From positions 1 through 21,529 of the IMG/VR virus record IMGVR_UViG_3300009529_001370: a DNA stretch of 21,529 bases; one strand, given 5' to 3'. The notes under the pieces are model-generated. The model was given only the letters and a program-made list of their open reading frames with translations. It ran no database searches and was not told the origin of the DNA. A program made the position numbers and the translations under genes. Shown here piece after piece: positions 1 to 7,350 of the stretch. Each line of letters opens with the position of its first letter. The stretch's first letter is position 1. This DNA is from a virus.

Positions 1-87
1 ATTCAATGCTACAATGACGCGACGAATCTCACCTGGTCGGTTATAGGTGATAATTTGCACCGCTACGTCAGGCCAAGTGATGCCCAT
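1..87 (-). CDS. Glycosyltransferase family 2-like protein, N-terminus (cut by window edge)
   Basis: Only the first 29 codons are in the window. ATG is at 87-85, with AAAAGGAG a few bases upstream. The translation begins MGITWPDVAVQIITYNRP and continues GEIRRVIVALN. The V-x-I-I-T-Y-N-R segment followed by a basic helix is the typical first beta strand and nucleotide-sugar-binding start of GT-A fold family 2 glycosyltransferases. Such enzymes in phages usually modify DNA, capsid or host surface glycans; which applies here cannot be seen. The gene follows the capsid gene on the same strand but is separated from it by a hairpin terminator, so it may be read by read-through or from its own promoter. 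The family call rests on one short motif. Confidence 0.6.
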   Translation of the reverse strand, partial: MGITWPDVAVQIITYNRPGEIRRVIVALN

Positions 88-104
88 AAGCACTCCTTTT
101 ATTT

Positions 105-136
105 AGACGAGCCAAGAAATCAATCTTGGCTCGTCT
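105..136 (-). terminator. Strong hairpin terminator after the capsid gene
   Basis: A perfect 13-bp stem (105-117 pairing with 124-136, core GACGAGCCAAGA) closes a 6-nt loop. It starts 5 nt after the capsid stop codon. The T-tract is short on both strands (TTTAA on plus, TAAAT on minus), so it may act in both directions or only partly. It separates the capsid gene from the glycosyltransferase gene. Confidence 0.75.
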
Positions 137-140
137 TTAA

Positions 141-692
141 CTATCGAGTCTCCCAACCCTTATACCAGTTAGCGTCGATAAGCGGCACTTCGTCGATGCC
201 ACCCTTCAACCTATAAGGACTGTCAGGATTCCAATCTCTCAAGTGCTGCAGAGGCTCGTAAGATACATTCTCGATTCGGCCAGACAGATGCGGCGTCCGC
301 AAGATAAGCCGAGGCTCGATCTTTGCGCGGAAGAGGAAGCAGTAAGACTGATCCTCCATGGTCCACATGTAACGCCCACCGTCCGTCACCCAATATCTGT
401 GCTTGTTCTTGAGCACTTCGAGTTCTGGAGCAGTGAGTGTATAGTCCATGTACTCAAAGTAAGACACTCGCATTCCGCGTGCGCGGAGAGGGATGTAGTA
501 AATATCAGAGGCAAACTCGCCTGGTTGCAGATTAGCATTGTTGACTACGTTAGCCTCGAAAATACCATCATCCGTCACCACAGGTACTTGGCGACCGTTG
601 ACCCAAAGGAACATTCCATTACGCATTTCGTCGCGCATTCGGACATTTCCCTCATCATTGATCACCAAAGTCGGGTTGACCTGACCAGGCAT
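141..692 (-). CDS. Major capsid protein, C-terminal part (after in-frame TAG)
   Basis: This 183-codon frame continues the upstream capsid fragment in the same reading frame; the two are separated only by a TAG at 704-702 and three codons. The product has the features of the distal half of an HK97-type major capsid protein: RDEMRNGMFLWVNGRQVPVV and VTDDGIFE, a stretch VNNANLQPGEFASDIYYIPL, and a C-terminus with EPRLILRTPHLSGRIENVSY and PLQHLRD. The ATG at 692 has no visible Shine-Dalgarno sequence, so independent initiation would need termination-reinitiation across the 9 nt from the TAG. The gene ends with a real TAG just before the terminator. The capsid assignment is from recalled family resemblance; the split is read directly from the sequence. 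Confidence 0.8.
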   Translation of the reverse strand: MPGQVNPTLVINDEGNVRMRDEMRNGMFLWVNGRQVPVVTDDGIFEANVVNNANLQPGEFASDIYYIPLRARGMRVSYFEYMDYTLTAPELEVLKNKHRYWVTDGGRYMWTMEDQSYCFLFRAKIEPRLILRTPHLSGRIENVSYEPLQHLRDWNPDSPYRLKGGIDEVPLIDANWYKGWETR

Positions 693-701
693 TACGCTAG
701 T

Positions 702-1589
702 CTAGCAACGATTGGTCAGATACCGGCATGGCCAGCAAGCTGTCAGCTCGATCCACAGTTCTGGTCGCATAGCGATAACCCAATCCACAGGAGCTAGTCC
801 AGCGCGATCTGCTACGTGGCGCAGATAGATGTCCAGGTAGGAGATGTACTGCACGATGTCCCTATCACCAGCCGCTGTTCCGCAGACATTATCGTAGTTG
901 AAGTCTTTGATGTCTGGCTCTATGGCTTGGCAGCGAACGTTAGTGAACAGGTCTACCTTTGGTTGAGAAATGAGAATATCGAATCCAGGGAATTCCATAT
1001 ACCCACCACCAGCGGTATTATTCACGGGATTTCCTTGCCAGACCATAGGATAAAACGCGGATTGCAGTTGCGTGCCAACGATGACCATCTGAGCCTTTGT
1101 GACCAAGTTCAACCAATCACGAACGCTCGTCACATCTTGTGGCATCATTGGGGCGGGTCCAAGCACGTCACCAAGTACACGAAGATCGGTGGTTTCTCCT
1201 CGATTCACCTTTCGGATCAGTTCATTGATTTCCATCTCCTGACTCTCGCGGCAGATTCTACCAAACTGAGCTGTCTGATGACATACCTCGATGATTCCAC
1301 CAGGGCAGTCTTCGCAGACACCTACTGGCTCTGCGCTTCCATCAGGATCAAAACCAGTGATGAAAGGATAAATCGGATTACGAAAAGTTGTGCCAAATGC
1401 GGGAAGTATCGAAGCAATGCCACGAGGAGTCGTTGCAGCATTTACGACGGTATCCTCCAAACCAAGAGCACTGAAAATTCCACCAGGAGCATAGATCATC
1501 TGTGCAGTTGGTGTTCCAGTGATATTCTTGGTCTCTAGCGTCTTCTCAGAGAGAAGCGCCTGCGCAAGTTTCCTATAATCAATGTCCAT
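702..1589 (-). CDS. Major capsid protein, N-terminal part (ends at in-frame TAG)
   Basis: The ATG at 1589 follows TAGGAGGTTAAA, an excellent ribosome binding site, directly after the protease/scaffold gene. The product (295 aa) contains features seen in metagenomic HK97-type capsid proteins: a region near residues 85-115 with several cysteines (GVCEDCPGG, CRESQEMEINE), SVRDWLNLVTKAQMVIVGTQ in the middle, and DWVIAMRPELWIELTACWPC near the end. The last sense codons encode YLTNRC, then TAG, then three codons and the ATG of the C-terminal fragment, all in one frame. Read through, the protein would be about 482 aa, a plausible full length. The stop therefore falls inside the domain rather than at a natural end. 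A point mutation, base-call error, read-through or stop-restart could explain it. Confidence 0.82.
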   Translation of the reverse strand: MDIDYRKLAQALLSEKTLETKNITGTPTAQMIYAPGGIFSALGLEDTVVNAATTPRGIASILPAFGTTFRNPIYPFITGFDPDGSAEPVGVCEDCPGGIIEVCHQTAQFGRICRESQEMEINELIRKVNRGETTDLRVLGDVLGPAPMMPQDVTSVRDWLNLVTKAQMVIVGTQLQSAFYPMVWQGNPVNNTAGGGYMEFPGFDILISQPKVDLFTNVRCQAIEPDIKDFNYDNVCGTAAGDRDIVQYISYLDIYLRHVADRAGLAPVDWVIAMRPELWIELTACWPCRYLTNRC

Positions 1590-1598
1590 TTTAACCTC

Positions 1599-3254
1599 CT
1601 AAATATTTCCAAGCATGGTATCGACGATTTCTTCGATAGCCTTAAGCTCCGTTGGGCCGACCAGTTTCTCAGCCTCGGCAGCAGATACAGAAGTACCTAC
1701 ATCATCAGAGGCCCTCAAGACCGTCGCCTTTGGAGCCACGTCATCCTTCAGTTTTTGCAGATCCTCTTCGAGCTTCTTGAACTTATCGGGCAAAGATTGA
1801 ATCTCCTTTAGAATTGCTACGAGATCCTCTTTGGTGATCACTTCCTCTGGCACTGGTGCTGGCGCAACTACGGGTTCGGGAGTAGGTTCCTCCTGCCCCT
1901 TCACCACAGCGTCATCTTCCAAAGCCTTTTTATTGAGTTCGTCTACGTTGCTGATCACCTGAGTAGCTAGATCAACGCCCAAAAGTTCTTGAAGAACTTT
2001 TTCCTTCTTCTTATCCACGATAGTACCTCCTTCAGTTACTATACAAGCGAATTTGTTGGCTGCATATTTCTTCGGTAATGGTCCGCGCTCTTTAATTTGA
2101 ATCGCTTCCCATATTTTCTTAACAGTTGTGCTTTTGATGAGCACATTCTTCAATGCTTCTTGCAAAGGAATGAATCCTATACTCACCTTCCAATCCTTCG
2201 GATTCTCATCGATAGCCTTTCGAATAGGATTGGCGATTTCACTATCATCCCACAGGCCAGATTCTACCAAGCAAACGCCATCGGCCATTTGGAAGTCGCA
2301 GATTCCAAGTTTGATGCCTTTGGTGTGCCAGAAACGCCATTCTCCATAGTCTTTCTCGGCTAATGGTTGATTATCGGCCAGTGTTTTAGTAGATACGATC
2401 TCTTCCTCACCATCCAAGAAAGCAGTTGAGGAAATCGTAACCCATCTGAATCTGCCATCCTCCTGTTGCTTTGTGATGAATAGCGGTAGCGGTTCTGGAG
2501 GGAATACTTTCTCCCAGAGTTGTTTCACTTTATCGACTAGGGAATCCTTTGCTTCTGGAGTTAGCTTCATAGCCTTTTCAACATATTCTACTTCGACTTT
2601 TACCCAAGAATCTTTTTCAGCGAATTCATAGCTGTCGTCACCTTCAGTATAAATGACTTTATAAAGATCATAGGTAGAATAATCCTCTGTAATCAGATAA
2701 CCCTCGAATACCTCAATTACCCAATATGGTGCACTATAATATTCAGTGCCCCCAAACTTCTTTTGGAAAGCTTTTGCGATTCGTCTCGCTTGATTACCTA
2801 AACCGACATCTTTGAGTTCGAGCCACTCTTCCTTTTCGACTAGAGTGAGTTCATCTTCTATAATAGAGTATGCTACTCTATACTGCATTCCTTCGCCATC
2901 TTCAACGACCAGATAATCTTCTGTGGCTTTCTCTACTGTGTAATTCTCAAGTTCCTTCTTTCCACCACTCGCTGCTAGAAGTTTCCGTGCTCTGGCCTGA
3001 ATCCTACTGACCAACGTTGCACTAAGTGGCTTCCCATTCTTGTCCTTTGTTTGCGGAGCGCGGGCTATAGCATTACGTAGGTGAGGTTGGTCTACTTTTC
3101 CACTGGCATCCTTATAAGGAAGATGCCGCAAACTTCGAGGCTTCGTTTTACCATCTTCTTTTTCTCCAGCCTCGACGTAGAAAAAACAGGAATCTGGAAG
3201 GTCATTTACATATGCAGTAGTCCATACTGCCTTAGTTTCCAGTTCTACTTCCAT
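1599..3254 (-). CDS. Prohead maturation protease fused to scaffold-like C-terminus
   Basis: The start is placed at ATG 3254, with GGAGGG 6 nt upstream, rather than the longer frame beginning at 3356, which lacks a site and overlaps the previous gene. The protein is 551 aa. Residues 15-75 carry the phage motif PRSLRHLPYKDASGKV plus PHLRNAIARAPQ, common in XkdF-like capsid proteins. Two similar 43-aa units follow (104-146 and 178-220). Residues 265-370 resemble a prohead serine protease core (RWVTISSTAF, FWHTKG, CLVESG, KVSIGF), giving candidate catalytic His310 and Ser358. The C-terminus is rich in E, K and L with a predicted coiled coil (about 500-535), as expected of a scaffold domain removed during maturation. 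It lies directly upstream of the capsid gene, the usual order. Confidence 0.75.
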   Translation of the reverse strand: MEVELETKAVWTTAYVNDLPDSCFFYVEAGEKEDGKTKPRSLRHLPYKDASGKVDQPHLRNAIARAPQTKDKNGKPLSATLVSRIQARARKLLAASGGKKELENYTVEKATEDYLVVEDGEGMQYRVAYSIIEDELTLVEKEEWLELKDVGLGNQARRIAKAFQKKFGGTEYYSAPYWVIEVFEGYLITEDYSTYDLYKVIYTEGDDSYEFAEKDSWVKVEVEYVEKAMKLTPEAKDSLVDKVKQLWEKVFPPEPLPLFITKQQEDGRFRWVTISSTAFLDGEEEIVSTKTLADNQPLAEKDYGEWRFWHTKGIKLGICDFQMADGVCLVESGLWDDSEIANPIRKAIDENPKDWKVSIGFIPLQEALKNVLIKSTTVKKIWEAIQIKERGPLPKKYAANKFACIVTEGGTIVDKKKEKVLQELLGVDLATQVISNVDELNKKALEDDAVVKGQEEPTPEPVVAPAPVPEEVITKEDLVAILKEIQSLPDKFKKLEEDLQKLKDDVAPKATVLRASDDVGTSVSAAEAEKLVGPTELKAIEEIVDTMLGNI

Positions 3255-3400
3255 TTCTTTCCCTCCTCGACATACAACTTGGCCATGAACTTCTTGGCCA
3301 TTTCTTCTGTCACTGAGCAACCCTTCTTTGCTCCAGTGACCTTGTTGAAAACGCACCAGGGTTTACTCTTTGGTCCAGTCTTTCTAATTTCATAAGGCAT
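3245..3400 (-). CDS. Small basic phage protein (51 aa)
   Basis: The start is ATG 3400 with GGAGG 6 nt upstream; the longer frame from 3478 runs inside the preceding gene and is not supported. The protein begins MPYEIRKTGPKSKPWCVFNK and has the pattern KPWCVFNKVTG-K--GCS-T-E-A-K----L, seen in short proteins or domains next to capsid proteases in many phages. Its role is not known to me. The stop overlaps the protease start by 10 nt, so the two are likely translationally coupled. Confidence 0.65.
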   Translation of the reverse strand: MPYEIRKTGPKSKPWCVFNKVTGAKKGCSVTEEMAKKFMAKLYVEEGKKWK

Positions 3401-3410
3401 AATAAGCCTC

Positions 3411-3977
3411 CTAACATCCATGTCCTGGCCTAAAACACGCCGATTCTGGTGGCTTCGCAGGGCGACCAGCAATTTCAAGCTGTTTCGTGAATTTATTCAA
3501 AGCTACTGTAAATATCTGTGGCGCAACTTTTTCAAGATTTGCTTGAATGGTTCCACTAAAGTTTCTGGCTGTAATCCCTGGATGAGTTACTGAAGGGACT
3601 ACAGCCCATTCTGCCCTTCGTCTTATTAGACCAGAACCTAAACTTCCAGGATAAGTCCTAGTTCCTATAAGTTTCTCAGTAGGCTGAAAATGCAACATAC
3701 CATCCTTAGATTTACGAGCGACGATTTCATGCTCTTTAGTTCCTGCATCTACCCAGTGCCAAATCACACTATCAGTCCCTATTGATATAACCCAATCCTG
3801 TCCCTTTTTACGTGGGCCATCTATCTTGAATTCAACTGGTGTCGCCCAATTCGTAGTAGTTATCTTAAAGTCCTCTAACGCTTGCTTCGCTAAAGTCTTA
3901 AGTGTCTTCTTCACTACGTTGGCAGTGAACTTGGTAGTATCAAATTGCTTAGGAACAATAGCTTTGAAACTGATCAT
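3411..3977 (-). CDS. HK97 gp10-like head-tail/minor structural protein
   Basis: The 188-aa protein has a gp10-family layout: a helical N-terminus (residues 15-40), then VDAGTKEHEIVARKSKDGML near the middle followed by a strand (LHFQPT), then HPGITARNF and a C-terminal helix. In HK97-like phages this family works at the head-tail interface or as a tail-completion protein. Position between portal and protease fits. Its ribosome binding site is weak (AGGTCG 13 nt upstream), and the gene begins 48 nt after the HNH gene ends. This suggests the homing gene entered between portal and this gene and that initiation here may depend on coupling. The C-terminal tail (ESACFRPGHGC) is unusually Cys-rich. 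Confidence 0.62.
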   Translation of the reverse strand: MISFKAIVPKQFDTTKFTANVVKKTLKTLAKQALEDFKITTTNWATPVEFKIDGPRKKGQDWVISIGTDSVIWHWVDAGTKEHEIVARKSKDGMLHFQPTEKLIGTRTYPGSLGSGLIRRRAEWAVVPSVTHPGITARNFSGTIQANLEKVAPQIFTVALNKFTKQLEIAGRPAKPPESACFRPGHGC

Positions 3978-4024
3978 CTTAAACGACCTAATATACTTTC
4001 CACTTTATCAAAGTCTATCAGAAA

Positions 4025-4558
4025 TTATTTTGCAAAATGCTCATATAAATCACAAGCCCAATTCTTGAATTGTTCAGTTGTTTTAGTACCTTTGGCTGCA
4101 TTGCAACTTCCACAACATGGCACGACATTACTAATTACATAACCCTGCTCATTATCTACTCTATCGAGGCCATTATAAAGGTATCGTCCATTACATGTCG
4201 AGAGATAGTTGCCTTGATTCGGCTTCGCACCACAATAATGGCACGGTCGCTGTGTTAAATTTTGGACTTGTTCTTTAGTAAGTTGCCAATTATATTTTCG
4301 GCGTTTAGCGGCACGTTTTATATTACCTAATACCTGATTAAAAGATGCCTCTCCCACTAATAAAGAAGGACGCCCCTGGCATGAGCAACCACAACTCTTC
4401 GTATGACCATTCCGCAAGTTTGCGCCCCTTACTATAACTTTCTTACCACATTCGCACTCACACAGCCATACTGCTTCTCCTCGTTTATTAGAACCACTTC
4501 TTTCAATGACAGTAAGCCGACTATATTTGTTGCCCACCTCGTCAATTAGTTTTCCCAT
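4025..4558 (-). CDS. HNH homing endonuclease
   Basis: The 177-aa protein has two zinc-type modules. Residues 1-60 carry GNKYSRLTVIER, then WLCECECGK and NLRNGHTKSCGC, the DNA-binding N-terminal module seen in many free-standing phage HNH enzymes. The C-terminal nuclease shows PCHYCGAKP, then NGLDRVDNEQGYVISNVVPC and CGSCNAAKG, the HNH beta-beta-alpha-metal site (the His is probably the one in PCHYCG, the Asn the one in ISNVVP). Its ATG overlaps the portal stop as TAATG, with GAGGGA upstream. Such genes spread by cutting related genomes lacking the insertion. No intron or intein is evident, so it appears free-standing. Confidence 0.9.
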   Translation of the reverse strand: MGKLIDEVGNKYSRLTVIERSGSNKRGEAVWLCECECGKKVIVRGANLRNGHTKSCGCSCQGRPSLLVGEASFNQVLGNIKRAAKRRKYNWQLTKEQVQNLTQRPCHYCGAKPNQGNYLSTCNGRYLYNGLDRVDNEQGYVISNVVPCCGSCNAAKGTKTTEQFKNWACDLYEHFAK

Positions 4559-5745
4559 TACCTTACCAGATTCCCTCTACTCGACCCCAAGTAATGCCCC
4601 AAAACACTTTCCACTCTATTATAGGAGTTTTCCAGATCTTGCAAACTCTTTACGAGCATATCCACTCGGTCTTCAGCAGCTTCTTCTCCTCCTGGCAAGA
4701 AATCTTCTGGTGCGTCCCCTTCTTGGATGGCGATACGCAATGCTTGCTCTCCAGTAATTTCACCAGACTTTACCATTTCACCGCGTCTTCGAGCACGCCA
4801 AACTCCGAGTTCCACACGTTCGCGCTCTGCCGTTGGATCTGTGCTGGCAAACTGAAACTCCACGGTGGAGGGAAGAACATACCAATTGAAACCAAATTCA
4901 AACTGTTGGAGGATGAGTCCTGGCCCCTTTCCACGAGACCGCGAAGACATCTCAGTGGTTTGTTGGGCAGAGCCAAGGTTGCCTCCAGGCATGGGGAAGA
5001 ATTCGATGTAGTCAGTGCCCATTCCAAGAGCTAAAACGCCGATATACCACTTCATTAATTCGTCATATTTGAAGCCATCTGGAAGACCTGCCAACTCGAC
5101 CAATTGTACTCGCAACGGCCTTTGTGAGTCGTGGGAAGAGATAACGATGGGAGTTATATAAAGACTTCTTCCCGAAGCTCTCGTCTCTTCTCTAGCCTTC
5201 TCTATGGCGTCGGCAATGGCGTTACTTCTCATTCCTTGAACAAAGAGCAATGCAGGTATTCTCTGTCCACTCAATTTCTGCGACTGATAAGTCTGCACAG
5301 CCCTGAGTAGTTTTGCAAACTCCAAGACACGACTTACTGCACAATAGCCTCTGCCCTTATCCTCTTCTCTCGGACTCGGCTGGTCGGTTAGGGCGAGGAC
5401 TTGATACCATCGAAGACGATGCCAAGCACTATCTTTATTTGAGAAATAAAGATAGGGGATTTCTGGATTTCCAGTGCGTTGAATCCTTTGCGAATCTAAA
5501 TGAGCGATTCCACGCACAGGGGACTGTGGACTTGCGCCTTTTGGCCGCAGAAGTTCAACGAAAGCGCCATTATCCTGAGTTAGAATGTCTTGCACCACTC
5601 GCTGAATAAAATTTACCCAACCAGCGCCAAAGTCAGCGGCTTGAAAGACGTTCGCGTATCTCGCCACAGCCTTAGTGCGACCTTTTAATCTGAAATCGAG
5701 TGCGGCTACTTTGGCGCACATAGAGTAGATTGCCCCAGCAAGCAC
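4558..5745 (-). CDS. Phage portal protein, main open part (true start probably 5919)
   Basis: The first usable start after an in-frame stop is GTG 5745, giving 395 aa. Coding clearly continues upstream in this frame: SRDKALDKFWPTESV precedes residue 1, and the frame leads back through TAA 5832-5830 to ATG 5919. The protein has portal-like segments: VNFIQRVVQDILTQDNGAFV near the N-terminus, YQVLALTDQPSPREE, GLPDGFKYDELMKWYIGVLA, DYIEFFPMPGGNLGSAQQ, and a charged C-terminus. Portals form the dodecameric DNA channel at one vertex and dock the terminase. Loss of the N-terminal 58 codons would remove the first helices. The gene ends in the TAATG overlap with the HNH gene. The portal call is confident; which start is used is not. 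Confidence 0.85.
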   Translation of the reverse strand: MLAGAIYSMCAKVAALDFRLKGRTKAVARYANVFQAADFGAGWVNFIQRVVQDILTQDNGAFVELLRPKGASPQSPVRGIAHLDSQRIQRTGNPEIPYLYFSNKDSAWHRLRWYQVLALTDQPSPREEDKGRGYCAVSRVLEFAKLLRAVQTYQSQKLSGQRIPALLFVQGMRSNAIADAIEKAREETRASGRSLYITPIVISSHDSQRPLRVQLVELAGLPDGFKYDELMKWYIGVLALGMGTDYIEFFPMPGGNLGSAQQTTEMSSRSRGKGPGLILQQFEFGFNWYVLPSTVEFQFASTDPTAERERVELGVWRARRRGEMVKSGEITGEQALRIAIQEGDAPEDFLPGGEEAAEDRVDMLVKSLQDLENSYNRVESVLGHYLGSSRGNLVR

Positions 5746-5829
5746 AGATTCAGTAGGCCAGAACTTATCTAGGGCTTTATCCCTAGAAAGTCCCCGTTTT
5801 ATTGGAATCTCGTCGGCAAGTTGGGCGAG

Positions 5830-5919
5830 TTAAAAAATAAGTGGAGACTCCTCTTCTATCTTTAAATCCGCCCTATCCTGAATCGATAGGATAGCCTGTT
5901 CCTTTGGATTATCAGTCAT
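5830..5919 (-). pseudogene. Portal 5' end, cut by in-frame TAA after 29 codons
   Basis: The ATG at 5919 overlaps the stop of the upstream 59-aa gene by 8 nt (ATGACTGA), the usual coupling in this operon, and GGTGGA lies 8 nt upstream. It encodes MTDNPKEQAILSIQ followed by DRADLKIEEESPLIF and then TAA in a run CTTATTTTTTAACTC. The same frame then reads LAQLADEIPIKRGLSRDK and joins the portal body without a shift. The simplest reading is a single substitution (for example GAA or CAA to TAA) or a base-call error next to the T6 run. It could also be a real short leader peptide ahead of a portal starting at GTG 5745. Confidence 0.6.
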
Positions 5920-6091
5920 AATCTGTCCACCAGTTTTCCATATATCTAACGCGATGTGAATTCCTTAGTGCTTCTCTCCACTTCCTTCTAGTTCTCTGGT
6001 TAATTATTCGTTTATCCGTCAATCTCAGTCGTCTTGGTTCGAGCAAATCCATATCATTTCGCCCGATCTCCAATTTTCTGTCCTTCCCCAT
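5912..6091 (-). CDS. Small basic protein of unknown function (59 aa)
   Basis: The start ATG 6091 lies one base after the TAA of the metallophosphoesterase gene; a longer frame from 6127 would run inside that gene. The product begins MGKDRKLEIGRNDMDLLEPR and is very rich in Arg and Lys (RLRLTDKRIINQRTRRKWRE), ending in aromatic residues (ENWWTDYD). The charge suggests nucleic acid or DNA-bound protein contact, but no family is recognised. It overlaps the portal start by 8 nt. Confidence 0.55.
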   Translation of the reverse strand: MGKDRKLEIGRNDMDLLEPRRLRLTDKRIINQRTRRKWREALRNSHRVRYMENWWTDYD

Positions 6092-6092
6092 C

Positions 6093-6944
6093 TTACCAAA
6101 TGCCTTCGACTCTTCCCCAAGCCGCAACGTCGCTTAACGCCCTTCCAGCGGCTTCCATATTTCGATAGTGCAACGCGATATTTTTGTTCTCTGCCAACAA
6201 CAAGTCTCGATTGGCCTCAATTGCTTTGATAGTCAGTGGCGGTTGTGCATTGATGTCATACAAATAAAGTAGGACTCCCGTGGTCTGCACGGAGAATTCC
6301 AGGGAAATTCGTTCTTGTTTATGCCACCCCCCTGACGTATCAATTTGACAATTGAGGCCAATCTCTTGGCCCAAATTAAGTTTGTGAACGTGCGCTCGGA
6401 TGAAATGATCTATGTGAATTCCATCAATCTGCGCTATTTCGATAAACTTTTTCCATGCAGCCCTGATTTCGGCATAAGAATTCGCGTAATAAGATGAATA
6501 CCCAAATCCATGCGCTATATGAAAAGCGGCTTCTTTGTCGCCAAAGTATCCAATGAATTCTCGATCTGCATATCTGGCATTGATACCTAGTAAACGTAAG
6601 AACAGAACTAACTGTCTAGCCAGGTTTTCTCTGTTAGAATGATCGTGATTACCAAGTATTATATACCATTCTGCTTTATTGTCAAGTCGTCTATCCCATT
6701 GTCTAATTTCCCACCCAGCCCAGTAGATTTGCTCTGGCCCTAACTGGACGATATTCTGCGCTTCCTGCAACCTAAAGATACCCCTTCCTGCTGCTGCATC
6801 GCCGTTGAGTGCTACTTGAGTTACATCTGGTTTGAAGTTATTGATTTCTATTATAGCCCTGTCCATACATTCCATCAGAGATTTATAAAACTGACCCGCG
6901 TCGCCAAAGTGTAGGTCGCTAAGTACGAGGGTAGCTTTTCGCAT
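6093..6944 (-). CDS. Calcineurin-like metallophosphoesterase
   Basis: The 283-aa protein carries all landmark motifs of the dimetal metallophosphoesterase fold: DLHFG (D10, H12), NGD (G48-D49), GNHDH (N99, H100), a histidine in AHGFGY near residue 145 and AHVHK near residue 187. These bind two metal ions and hydrolyse phosphate mono- or diesters; the substrate (nucleotide, DNA end or protein phosphate) cannot be told. The start ATG 6944 is one base past the stop of the preceding gene and has no clear Shine-Dalgarno site, so translation is probably coupled. Its place between terminase and portal is unusual for a phage head operon and hints at a role linked to packaging or DNA ends, which is inference. 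Confidence 0.88.
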   Translation of the reverse strand: MRKATLVLSDLHFGDAGQFYKSLMECMDRAIIEINNFKPDVTQVALNGDAAAGRGIFRLQEAQNIVQLGPEQIYWAGWEIRQWDRRLDNKAEWYIILGNHDHSNRENLARQLVLFLRLLGINARYADREFIGYFGDKEAAFHIAHGFGYSSYYANSYAEIRAAWKKFIEIAQIDGIHIDHFIRAHVHKLNLGQEIGLNCQIDTSGGWHKQERISLEFSVQTTGVLLYLYDINAQPPLTIKAIEANRDLLLAENKNIALHYRNMEAAGRALSDVAAWGRVEGIW

Positions 6945-6945
6945 A

Positions 6946-7350
6946 TTATTTTATACTCTCTATCCAATGGGTAAGAACGTTCAATTTACCATTAATACCT
7001 ACTCCTCCAGCGGCTAACCTTATAGTCATTGTTGCATTCAATGAACTCCTCTTAGGCACAGGGAAAGTAATTAATCCAGGCCCTGAATTGAGGATGTCTA
7101 TATCAAAAGTAACCCCCAAATACTCATCGACTATTTGGAGGTTTCCACCTGCAAGTTGTCCATCGTAAGACCAGGCCACGCCACTGATGGCGTGATAAGC
7201 GTAGATTCCTGGCCTTGGATAAGTTATTTCTGCTACTGTATTCGCCGCAGGCGTAGAAACATCGCCTGTTGCTCCAGCAGGCGGAACATCGTAGCCCACA
7301 ATATCAACGGCGGTAGCTGGACCCCCTTCTACTTGTCTAGTTCTGGTCAT
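6946..7350 (-). CDS. Hypothetical structural-type protein (134 aa)
   Basis: The ATG at 7350 has TGGAGGAATT directly upstream. The protein is Gly/Ala/Val/Thr-rich with alternating hydrophobic residues (GNLQIVDEYLGVTFDIDIL, NATMTIRLAAGG), which suggests a beta-sandwich such as a decoration, fibre-base or neck protein. It has no transmembrane segment, no cysteine and no recognised motif. It sits between the terminase and metallophosphoesterase genes and overlaps the 58-aa gene by 14 nt. Confidence 0.6.
   Translation of the reverse strand: MTRTRQVEGGPATAVDIVGYDVPPAGATGDVSTPAANTVAEITYPRPGIYAYHAISGVAWSYDGQLAGGNLQIVDEYLGVTFDIDILNSGPGLITFPVPKRSSLNATMTIRLAAGGVGINGKLNVLTHWIESIK

Noticed and set aside
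702-704. Genome-wide reassignment of TAG/TAA to an amino acid
   Set aside because: TAG and TAA both end genes at natural positions here (for example 141-143, 1599-1601, 6093-6095, 8850-8852), usually right at the next start, so the code is standard or only locally suppressed.
816-1538. 240-aa plus-strand frame opposite the capsid gene
   Set aside because: It is antisense to a clear capsid gene, has no ribosome binding site and shows no protein family features.
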